A stretch of 64,000 bases of DNA. It comes from Rutpela maculata (lineage: Eukaryota; Arthropoda; Insecta; Coleoptera; Cerambycidae). The stretch covers positions 138,992,015 through 139,056,014 of the forward strand of contig OW386289.2 of NCBI GenBank assembly GCA_936432065.2, in the 5' to 3' direction. Shown one piece after another: positions 55,803 through 64,000 of the stretch. The notes under the pieces are model-generated. The model was not told where the DNA came from. It worked only from the letters and a program-made list of their open reading frames with translations, and did not search any database. A program made the position numbers and the translations under genes. The first letter of the stretch is position 1. Each line of letters starts with the position of its first letter.

Positions 55803-56117
55803 TTAATCTTTATTCTTGAATATATTGTAATTTGTAACATCAAAAAGTTTACTTTGCATTTCTGCAGGTTTTACAATTTTGGAAATATATCGAGCGTGAG
55901 ATAAATAATAAATTATTGCAGCTATGTGTGAACAGCACCCGACTGGCCGTCTACCATTTGCACACTCGCAGTAGTATCGTCTAACTCCTCGGAAACCAAC
56001 GGAATTTGGCTCATAATCAATAAAAGACTTATAAGTTCTGCTACTAACATGTTGCGACCTCACTTCTACTTTAATTAAATTATTATTGTCTTTAACATAA
56101 ACTTTAACATAAACCAT
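55803..56117 (-). pseudogene. Transposon protein C-terminus with SWIM-type zinc finger, left arm
   Basis: 104 codons: VEVRSQHVSSRTYKSFIDYE, then YYCECANGRRPVGCCSHIAA (CxC...CxH spacing of a SWIM finger), then YLSHARYISKIVKPAEM. I recall this string order (IQSRH.SS..Y, C.C..G.R.VG.CSH, YLS..R) at the C-terminus of DDE-transposon-related proteins in insects; the superfamily is not certain. Upstream catalytic domain absent. Confidence 0.6.
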
Positions 56118-56131
56118 AATAACTAACTAAC

Positions 56132-56573
56132 TAACTAACATCTAGAGAACCACTCCTCTAAGGACCCGTAAAAAATTTTGAAAAAGCAGTTTGCGAAAAT
56201 TTTTTTCAAAATTCGGTTGCCCCCCCTAGGTCTAGAGACTCCTGTTGAAAATTATTTTTTTTTTGTCATATACATTTTACTTTTCATAAAAGTACGACAA
56301 TAGGTTCTGGAGTTTATGAAAATATTTTCATTATTAACTGAAATACAATGAACTGAAATTTTGTAATTTACAATTTAACAAATTATAAAATTTCGTTGTA
56401 CTTGTATTATTGCATTTTTATGAAAAGTAAAATGTATAAGACAAAAAAAAATAATTTTCAACAGGAGTCCCTAGACCTAGGGGGGGCAACCGAATTTTGA
56501 AAAAATTTTTCGCAAACTGCTTTTTCAAAATTTTTTACGGGTCGTTAGAGGAGTGCTTCTCTAGATGTTAGTT
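56132..56573. repeat. Nested inverted repeat in the composite centre
   Basis: Arms of about 170 bp: AACATCTAGAGAACCACTCC on the left and its near inverse before 56573, with GCAACCGAATTTTGAAAAA and CTAGACCTAGGGGGGG inverted counterparts. The spacer of about 120 bp is AT-rich. It looks like a separate small foldback element that landed at, or generated, the symmetry axis. Confidence 0.8.
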
Positions 56574-56747
56574 CCCATATTTCGTATGGGCCCATGCGCC
56601 AGAGACGAGAACAAAATTATTGAAATTTCACCATCCGCCACTCCTTAGAATCCGTGCATACTTTCGGATAGCTTGTTTTTTAATTAATAGATTTGGAAAA
56701 CAAAACGCCTTTCAGATGTTAGCCTTTCCGAAAACATTATTTTCCAA

Positions 56748-57226
56748 ATGACATCGCAGCAAACTGTGAAGAATACTTTAACTTTAGAGATCGAGATGAA
56801 ACATTGGACTAGGCAAAAGGTTCCATTTCAACAGTTGAAATCCTCATACCTCCTTGATTTCCCAGAAATGACACAGAACGACTTGAAAATTTTATTCACT
56901 GGATCGTATCAGTTATTATGGTTTTTGTTAAAGACAATAATAATATAATTAAAGTAGAAGTGAGGTCGCAACATGTTAGTAGCAGAACCAGAACTTATAA
57001 GCGTTTTATTGATTATGAGCCGAATTCCGTTGGTTTCCGAGGAGTTAGGCGATACTACTGCGAGTGTGCAAATGATAGACGCCCAGTCGGGTGCTGTTCA
57101 CACATAACTGCAATAATTTATTATTTATCTCACGCCCGATATATTTCCAAAATTGTAAAACCTGCAGAAATGCTAAGTAAACTTTTTGATGTTACAAATT
57201 ACAATATATTCAAGAATAAAGATTAA
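56748..57226 (+). pseudogene. Transposon protein C-terminus with SWIM-type zinc finger, right arm
   Basis: The first piece (56748-56948) ends FPEMTQNDLKILFTGSYQL, the block normally just upstream of the SWIM region. A frameshift and apparent short deletion at about 56910-56918 lead to the second piece (56918-57226), nearly identical to the left-arm protein, with YYCECANDRRPVGCCSHITA. It extends about 170 bp further inward than the left copy. Confidence 0.6.
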
Positions 57227-57685
57227 GAGCCCAAACATCTCAAAATCAAAATTTAATTTTTTACACCATGGCCCACCACTTTAAAAAATCTGAAAAAATT
57301 ACAAACCAACAAGCATATGAAGTAGTTATTACTGTAAAAAAATAAAGGTAGTCACTTGATAAAATCCTAAAAAAAAAAATTTTTCAAAATTTCAAAAATT
57401 TTTAGCAAGCCAAATTTTAAGCCAAAAAATCTGAAAAAAAATCCTGATATGCACCCTTAAGACTGAATGGACCCTGATTTTTTTCAGAATTTTCAATGCA
57501 ACAGGAAAAGCGAAATTAAATAGAAACTGAATATCACGCCTCCCTCTATAACTGGCCCAACCGTAGGGGTACGGATTTAAAACTCAGCAGAAATTGTTTA
57601 TTAATAGAGAGCTAACAAGCCATGTATGCAAAGTCCAATTTGGCTCAGGGGCATTTTTCACTATGCTTATCCGGCTATACCCTTT

Positions 57686-59183
57686 GTAGTTTTCAGGTTT
57701 CTTCAAATTCCATTGATCCCGATGATCAGAATTAAAGAACACTCAATTTCTTATTAGTAAGAAAAAAAAAGAGCCATCTAACCTGAATTGGGCGCAAGCT
57801 ATTAACTCTCAAAGTATACCACTTTCGACCTTTTTCGTTGACGTTTCGCTGAAATACAGTTTGTGGAAAATATTTTTTCAGTGCATAAAACGTAAAGATG
57901 CGTTGAATTAAAATGTATAAAATTGTAAAATAACGCTAGTCATAAAGTGCCTAATTAAAAATAACCCAATCTTTATTATTCTAATTTGATATATTTAGAT
58001 TTAAGAAAATTTCGTATTAATATTTTGACCACTCTTACATACAATAATTACGGACAGGATATTTAGAGTACGATTTTAGGGCTCAAAATATAAAGAAAAT
58101 GAGACTCTTTAAGATGGGGTATTTTGAAAACTCTTAGGACACGATCTTCATTTTTTTTTTTAATTATTATACACTATACAAATTATTCTCATTTTAAGAG
58201 AACACAACTTTTACATAAAAAACAATATATTTAGAATAATCTACAAATGTTTTGGCTTTATTAATTACAAACATGATGCATACTAAAATTATAAAGCATT
58301 TTTTCTAATATTTATACATGAAGATTGTGACTTCGTTCTTAAAATTTTCCGGCTAGAAGACAACCTGATTATGTAACTTAATAAAGAAATTCTAGTGATT
58401 TATTTATTACCAGTATATTTAAGAAATTTTTTTGGTTATTACTGGTACAAGGATTCGTTTTAACAGATTTTCCAATTTCTAATTGCTACATTTTAAATGT
58501 TTACCTTTACTCTCTGCATGAATTTTTATACTTTCTGTGGTCTCTGGGATAATATTATTTTTAATATTGAGTTTTCTGTTCTCTAACCCTGTTGTATATA
58601 CTTTTAGCATTCTGACCAACATAAAGAGCACTAGATTTTGTTTCATATGCACTAAATTCATTAAGTTTATTTATTTCTCCTTCGTTATTGATCAACATTT
58701 TTCTTAAAATTTTATTCACACTTCCCCTAATTATTGTAAAAGTGCCTAAATTATTTACGTATTTATAAACGTTTTGAAGGGCGTATATCACAAACAATTA
58801 GAATGAGAAAATTATTATTTTTTTGTAAAAATTTTTGTCAGCGTTTTTTCTCTTAGATCTACTTTTACCGAAAAACGAACTAGACTCGAACAAACTATTT
58901 TGTTATTTACTCTCTCGTTTTCAAGAGAACTTTCCAGGTTTCCATTTTAGTTAGAGTTCTAATAATCAGAGTATTTTGTAGACCAAATAAAGGTTTTAAC
59001 CAAAAAAAAAAAAAAAAAAAATCTTACAAAATTACGTTCTTTACACCATTGCGTTGCTTCGTTTCCTTCGCTAAGGCGTTCGGCAGTTTCATAAGCGTTT
59101 TTCTCAAAAAGTACTAATCCTTAAAATAAATAAGTTACCTCCATCCTTTATCCTTACCTTTTCTTCAAGAGAAAATTATATTT
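57686..59183. other. AT-rich region with two weak retroelement hints
   Basis: Minus-strand 58797-58561 ends in SSALYVGQNAKSIYNRVREQK, reminiscent of the GIY-YIG block (YIGQTxRxxxxRxxEH) of Penelope-like elements; the evidence is thin. At 58986-58991 AATAAA is followed after 10 bases by A20 (59002-59021), a retroposed transcript end on the plus strand whose body is not recognised. The rest is unassigned. Confidence 0.35.
58986..59021 (+). other. AATAAA plus A20: 3' end of a retroposed RNA
   Basis: A poly(A) signal and a genomically encoded A20 at the expected spacing. Indicates a reverse-transcribed polyadenylated RNA ending here; the source gene is unknown. Confidence 0.55.
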
Positions 59184-60356
59184 TAGTCTAAGAGATAGCT
59201 ATCTGGGGCCTGGGATATAACATGTTGGCATTGCATGTTTTATCAAATATTTTTCTGAGTATTTTGTCTTATGCGAGTCGGACCTCCCTCCCCTGACCGT
59301 TTTGGCGTTAGCCGCCCCAGAAAATATTCAATTGTGGAACAGAGCATAACACATTGGGGTTTGATGTTAGTTGAACAGGGTATCTTGGCGATCAACATTC
59401 GATATGTGCCAACATTTTCTTTCCGTGCAATTGGCAGCACTGGCGACATCAATTATTGCCAAAATTGGAACCAGACGAAAAATTTTCGTTATCAGTGCTC
59501 ATTGCTGGAAATCCATATGCCAACATTTTCTGCCTGCCCATTTTCCAGAGTTTTTGGTAAAAAATTTGACTTTTGGCTCAAAACAGGCTAAAACTGGTGC
59601 GTTTAAAAAAAATGTTGGCACCATCTCAAACTTGTAGCGTGTGTTTTGTACCAAAGAATAGTCTCTCATTTTTTTCTCAATATAACCCTCCAAAACTCCC
59701 AAACATTCAAATACCGATTATTATGCCAAAAAGGATACCTACAAAAAAGACACATTTAGCGAGTAATGACCGAGAAATTATCATTTTTAACATAACAAAG
59801 TATTTGAATATGTGGGGGTTTTGAGGGTGGTTTAGGGGGTTAAATTGAGAAAAAAATGTTGGTACTCACAGATACTATTTTTTGGTACAAAAACTACAAG
59901 TTTGGGAAGGTGCCAACATTTTTTTTTATAAAGCACCAGTTTTAACCCAATTTTTAAAAGTCTAATTTCTGGCCAAAAATCTGGAAAATGGGCAAGCAGA
60001 AATTGTTGGCATACGGTTTTCCAGCAATGAGCATTGATAACGAAAATTTTCCACCTGGTCAGAAAGTGTTATACTACGATCCAATTTTGGCCATAATTGA
60101 TGTCGCCATTGCTGCCAATTGCACGGAGAAAAAATGTTGGCATATATCGAATGTTGATCACCAAGAGACCCTCTTCAACTAACGTCAAACCCCAAAGTGT
60201 TATACTTTGTTCCACAATTGAATATTTTCTGAGGCGGTTAGCGCCAAAACGGTCAGGGGGTAAGATAAAATACTCAGAAAAATATTTGCTAAAACATAAC
60301 AGCCATGTCAACATGTTATATCCTACGTCCCATATATGTAGCTATCTCCTAGACTA
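59184..60356. mobile_element. Foldback element with repeated GCCAACAT motifs
   Basis: Ends TAGTCTAAGAGATAGCTA and TAGCTATCTCCTAGACTA are inverted. Arms of about 470 bp pair (59184-59660 with 59860-60356): GATATAACATGTTG, GACCGTTTTGGCG, ATTCAATTGTGGAACA, and AATTGGCAGCA against TGCTGCCAATT. The motif ATGTTGGCA or TGCCAACAT occurs about nine times in both orientations within the arms. No convincing protein is encoded. Confidence 0.85.
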
Positions 60357-60667
60357 TTTGGTAGATATCTGCTTCGAAAGATTACCTACAAATTCTCATA
60401 TATCATCGACTTAGTCTTAGAAAAAAATTATACTTTCTGCACTTATTAAAATTTGACATTCATATTAACACATTTTTGTTAACAAATATGTAGTCATAAT
60501 ACAATAAAAACATATCAATTAATTTTTCAGTTTTCAATTAAAGTAACCGAAAAAATAATTGTTTTATTTCATTTTTAATTATTTGCCCAATAGACACCCA
60601 GAACGAGACAAATGGTCAGCGAAAATTCGTGACGGTATTAATTTGTAATAATTAAATACTTGACTTT
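60357..60667. other. Spacer, no recognised gene
   Basis: About 310 bp of AT-rich sequence, nothing recognised. Confidence 0.4.
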
Positions 60668-60675
60668 GTGTACTT
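60668..60675. repeat. hAT target duplication (left)
   Basis: GTGTACTT, matching ATGTACTT at 61888-61895 in 7 of 8 bases, directly outside CAGTGGCGTA. Confidence 0.75.
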
Positions 60676-61887
60676 CAGTGGCGTAACACACAAAATACGG
60701 GTCCGGTGAGAAAAAAAAATTGATGAGCGGGGGGGGGGGAATCCCAAAAAACATTTTTGACAAGTGAGAAGAGAAATCCGACAAACATTATTTAACGAGC
60801 GGGGGGATCCTAAAAACATTTTTAATGAGGATGGAGGGCAAATCCCAAAAACATTTTTGACGAGCTGCGGAGTATATAATACAAATTTTCATCATTTCAA
60901 AACCGGTCCCCTCAGACAAGTCCGGCGCGATCACCCTTTTACTCCCTGCCTCCTCTCAACAGGCCTGCCTGTTACGTCAACTTACTGACTCACTGGGCTG
61001 CTACTGTGCTGTGCATATCTGCATTTGGATGTGCACCAACGGCCAAATGCAAAAAAGCTTCTTTTTCGGGTACTCAAGAATTATTCTGGTAGTCCAGTCA
61101 ACGGGGAGTTTCACCTTTAACTTGAGTGCTAATGAATGGATTCTGATGAAACCTTGTGCAATGTGTTTGTAATGACGTTAATAAAAAAGTTAAAAAAAAC
61201 ATTCGAGTAGGAAATGATCTGAAAACACCCCTTTTATGACGGGTTCCGTAACTTGTAGAATTAGGTCAAAAATGAAAAAGAAAACAATGTGGTCACTTTT
61301 TTGGCCCAAAATAAGAAGTTTTTACTCTTGTGAATTTTTTCGAGAAATGCATATTTTTCGAGATATGACCACTCGAAAATTCCTAAAAATGGGGAGGGGA
61401 AATGTAAAAGTTGAAAAAAAATCTGAAAAAATTCAGGTTAATCGAAATACATCGAAATACAATACTTTTTTATTTGCAACTTTTCTGTAAAGTGCATTTT
61501 CACCGAGATTTTCTGGAAAAACATGAAAAACTACCATCTTTGATATTGTAGAGCTTTAAAAATATGTAATTTTAAAATTTGAAATTCAGACGTATGCATT
61601 GAGGCCTTCTAAAAATTTTTTGTCTCTTGGAATTATTTTTTTAACTTGCTAATTTTCGACCCCTTCCGATTATTTCCTACTCTAATGTTTTTTTTTTAAT
61701 TTTTTATTAACGCCATTACAAACACATTGTACAGGAATATTTAGTAGGGCCAAGCCATTAAGGCGACTTGTGATTGTTATATTTCTGAGGTAAGTTTTCA
61801 GTCTTCTTAAACTCGAAGTAATAATCAGAGAGTTGTAGCTCGGGGGGAGGGTATTTGCCCCCTTGCCCCCTTCCCGATACGCCACTG
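60676..61887. mobile_element. hAT-type element with 8-bp target duplication
   Basis: Starts CAGTGGCGTAAC and ends GATACGCCACTG, the typical CAGTGGCGTA terminus of many hAT elements, flanked by 8-bp duplications that differ at one base. Inside there are G-run units TTGATGAGCG-G(n)-AATCCCAAAAA (60718-60870) like those at 24477-24570. An internal inverted repeat of about 60 bp (61150-61215 against 61675-61735, around CAATGTGTTTGTAATG) gives it a foldback character. Only a fragment of transposase is present, so it is non-autonomous. Confidence 0.82.
61682..61885 (-). pseudogene. hAT transposase C-terminal (dimerisation) fragment
   Basis: Minus-strand reading contains SSLRRLKTYLRN followed by RLNGLALLNI, matching the conserved end of the hAT dimerisation region (L.RIKTYLRSTM...RL.GLALL.I). 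It reads inward from the right terminus, opposite to the usual orientation of a transposase C-terminus near its own end, so the fragment is rearranged. The catalytic core is absent. Confidence 0.6.
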
Positions 61888-61895
61888 ATGTACTT
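61888..61895. repeat. hAT target duplication (right)
   Basis: ATGTACTT, partner of 60668-60675. Confidence 0.75.
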
Positions 61896-62321
61896 ATTTA
61901 TGTACAGATTAAGGCGGATGGTAATTTTCAATAGCAATTTGAGAACTTTACAAAAGTTTAAAACAACCTAAAAATGGTACATTTTTTAAACGAAAATCTT
62001 TCCTTTTCAAAAAGCTACACTTAAAATCGAATCCTGTCAGAATACACTTTAAAAGCGATTTTTATCAGCAAAACTGAACGCTAGAGTACTGAGCGAGAAT
62101 AGAGCAAAATACCAAAGCATTTTATTTAAAATGAGATATTCTCGTTTTTGGTTATCTACTGTGATTAGAAGAAATTTGGCAGCGATTTATAGTTTTCTCT
62201 TGAAAAAAAATACGAAGGAAATAGATCTGACTTGTATTCTAAAATTGTTAAAACCTTAAAATGGTTGTTGCAGTAATACATACCTTCAAAAGCAATACTT
62301 CTCAAGGAAAATCATCGAATC
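61896..62321. other. Spacer upstream of candidate exon
   Basis: AT-rich, no gene recognised. A promoter was not identified. Confidence 0.35.
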
Positions 62322-63712
62322 GTGAAAAGTACTCCTTCAACCACATCATGTTTCATGTTGTGTATGTTTGTCGTAAATGTTTGCTCACGTCTGCCTAATG
62401 TCCTTTCGATAGTTTTACACCAAAGTAAAGTGGTAAAAATGTTAAATGGAATGTTAGTAGATTGCGTAAGCATTTCCACACATTCATGTGCCCACGTAAA
62501 CAATGGCATAGAATTGTCGAGGAAAACGGGTTACAGAGCGCCGAATGGCCTTATTCTACTCGACCTCCGATCTGATCACTATACACAAAGGTGTGTATTA
62601 ACTGCACAGAGGTAAGCTATCGACAACTATTATAATATTGTTTCACTGAACACTGACGCAGAAATTGAAAAATAACATATTGGGTACACCAATTAATCTG
62701 TATTATTTTGGCAAGTGTTATTATTGTTAGTTAACATAAGCTACCGAGAGTTGATTAAAATCTTTTAGATTGGACCAATCATTAGATTTTTATACAGTTG
62801 AAAACATTGGAATACAGATTACGAAGTTGAATTGCTACGAATGATTGATTTTTTGATCAATATTTTCCGTATTGTTTATTTCATTTTTGTTTTGCCTTAA
62901 AATGTTGTGAAGTTTATCATATTGTAATTTAACACGTTCTAAGATTAACTGAAAAAGTTGTTCTCTCCGCTAATGTGTACTTATAATGTTATTTTTAGGC
63001 CCGCGTACCTATATTAAGTAGGGTGATGTATGTAGATAAAGCAATAATATATGAAAATAATTCTTTGTAAAAAAGTTGACCCACCTTCAAAAAAGTCATG
63101 CAAAACTTTGCTTTGTCACCTGGTTAATTAGACCTTATTCCCTAATGTCGATATTACATTCTGTTAAAAATGTGTTTGGTTTAATTACCGGTTCATTTTT
63201 GCCCTTATCTCGATATCGATATTAAGTGATAAGGTTCAATTAATGGGGTGAAATTTGATTCCATAGATTTTAGCGACCCTTAAGTGGTTCAATATTTTAC
63301 AAAAAATTGTTTCATATTTTTTAGTGGCTTCTTATTCTTCTATATAATAAAAAACGTTGTAAGATAATGATATGCAAAAGATATCATCATAACGGCATAC
63401 TTATTATACTAGGTTCATACTTCTGACCATGAAAAGCAAAAGTTGAGAATTCTGAATGTCCATATTATGCATTGATTTCTAAAACCATTTCCAAGCTTTT
63501 CTGGAATGCCTTTTCACTTTTTTCCGTCACAGTAGTCGCTGTTTGACTATGGTTTCCTAGCTCATCCACCCTCTGCCTAAGCTTTCGACTGAATGATTAC
63601 GTGTTCACAACAGGTTTAATCCTGCACGTCTCTCTCTCTCTGCAGACTCTTGGGTCTGAAATTCAACAGTGAACACTCCCCTCCTTTGCCTCATGTCGGA
63701 GACCCCCACTGA
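62322..63712 (+). CDS. Candidate two-exon host gene, unknown function
   Basis: Exon 1 (62322-62611) opens with ATG and stays open for 96 codons in a less AT-rich patch. It ends at a good donor, GAG|GTAAGC (intron from 62612). A very strong acceptor, CGTCTCTCTCTCTCTGCAG, ends at 63645. Joining the exons completes an Arg codon and continues LLGLKFNSEHSPPLPHVGD... to a TGA at 63710-63712, about 118 residues in total. Exon 1 contains a hydrophobic, Cys-containing segment (FMLCMFVVNVC) that could be a signal or membrane segment. No family recognised. The frame match across the intron has a one in three chance probability, and another open frame exists on the minus strand (62312-62509), so this is a hypothesis. 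Confidence 0.3.
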
Positions 63713-64000
63713 GGCGATTTTGCGTTTAGGATGATTTTCTCGCCGGTCCAGTTTGTTATTGTTATGTGCTGTTTTTTCTCTTATTTGAATCCAAATATAT
63801 CCAATCAAACAGTTACTTCAATATAATGGGCTGTATTCAAAGAGTAGATAACGTTACATTGAAATATATACATATACAAATATTGGTCTGACCAATTCAG
63901 TTCAAAACCAGATACATATTTTATAAAAATTATAATGTCATAGTAACAATCTTTTTTATAAATCATGAACAATATTATAATATATTAGAAAACATTAACA
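63713..64000. other. End of window, no feature
   Basis: AT-rich tail of the window. No poly(A) signal that could be tied to the candidate gene was identified with confidence. Confidence 0.35.

Larger units (their letters stand above)
55356..57685. mobile_element. Mirror-image composite of two 3' ends of a SWIM-finger transposon
   Basis: Outer ends AAAGGGTATAGCCGGATAAG and its inverse CTTATCCGGCTATACCCTTT. Arms of about 765 bp pair (55356-56118 with 56915-57685) with scattered differences. Each arm holds, from inside outward, the C-terminal part of the same protein, its stop, an AT-rich 3' UTR, and the terminus. The centre contains another inverted repeat (56132-56573). As with the element at 25682-27867, both ends are the same 3' end and no 5' end exists. 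No clear target duplication was found. Confidence 0.82.

Noticed and set aside
58479..58797. Penelope-like GIY-YIG endonuclease
   Set aside because: One short block resembles the motif, but the Cys pair and downstream residues are not convincing. Left as a hint in the spacer entry.
1..64000. tRNA or rRNA genes, CRISPR arrays, prokaryotic operons
   Set aside because: No intact tRNA or rRNA pattern was seen (the 5S similarity is SINE-borne), no regular direct-repeat/spacer array, and no ribosome-binding-site operons.

Overview
This window looks like an intergenic or intronic stretch of an AT-rich arthropod, most likely insect, genome. That is inferred from the repeat content (Jockey/CR1-type, R4/Dong-type and I-type non-LTR retrotransposons, mariner-type and hAT DNA elements, a 5S rRNA-derived SINE, a Ty3/gypsy element), the lack of prokaryotic gene organisation, and eukaryotic splice-like and poly(A) signals. 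The order cannot be named from the sequence alone. I recognise no conventional host gene with confidence. Two short candidate exon structures (36644-36708; 62322-62611 joined to 63646-63712) are the best hints of host transcription.

Layout. 1-6.9 kb: a Jockey-like fragment (-), a TA-flanked foldback element (1668-2534), a TIR element (3606-5132), and a dead LINE (-) split by a full-length 5S-type SINE with a perfect 11-bp target duplication. 6.9-14.9 kb: AT-rich with few recognisable features. 14.9-15.8 kb: an RNase H remnant of an I-type LINE. 16.5-19.7 kb: a probable DNA element carrying a broken multicopy-type gene with acidic nuclease-like motifs and a Cys-rich tail. 20.0-24.2 kb: a nearly intact LINE (ORF1 plus endonuclease/RT ORF2 with one in-frame TGA). 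24.4-27.9 kb: three DNA elements, including a mirror-image composite made of two 3' ends of one mariner-type (IS630 superfamily) transposon. 29.1-32.7 kb: a 5'-truncated SINE, a dead LINE, and an R4/Dong-like fragment sitting in (ATT)n. 34-37.5 kb: another RNase H remnant and a cluster of inverted-arm elements. 38.6-43.3 kb: RT fragments, a MITE, a LINE nested inside another LINE, and several palindromes including a perfect 52-bp one.

44.6-54.7 kb holds the best-preserved element: a Ty3/gypsy retrotransposon on the minus strand with 2.3-kb near-identical LTRs, a tRNA-Lys-like primer site, gag and a full pol (protease, RT, RNase H, integrase), inserted between TA repeats. 55.4-57.7 kb is a second mirror-image composite, from a different transposon family encoding a SWIM-type zinc finger. 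59.2-61.9 kb holds a foldback element studded with GCCAACAT motifs and a hAT element with an 8-bp target duplication.

The genes do not form a pathway. They are layers of transposition. Readable order of events: SINE into LINE (5.4 kb), R4/Dong-like into the ATT tail of a LINE (31.5 kb), LINE into LINE (40.4-42.2 kb), and a very recent LTR insertion into a (TA)n tract. The recurring theme most worth follow-up is the mirrored 3'-end composite, seen in two unrelated transposon families within about 30 kb.
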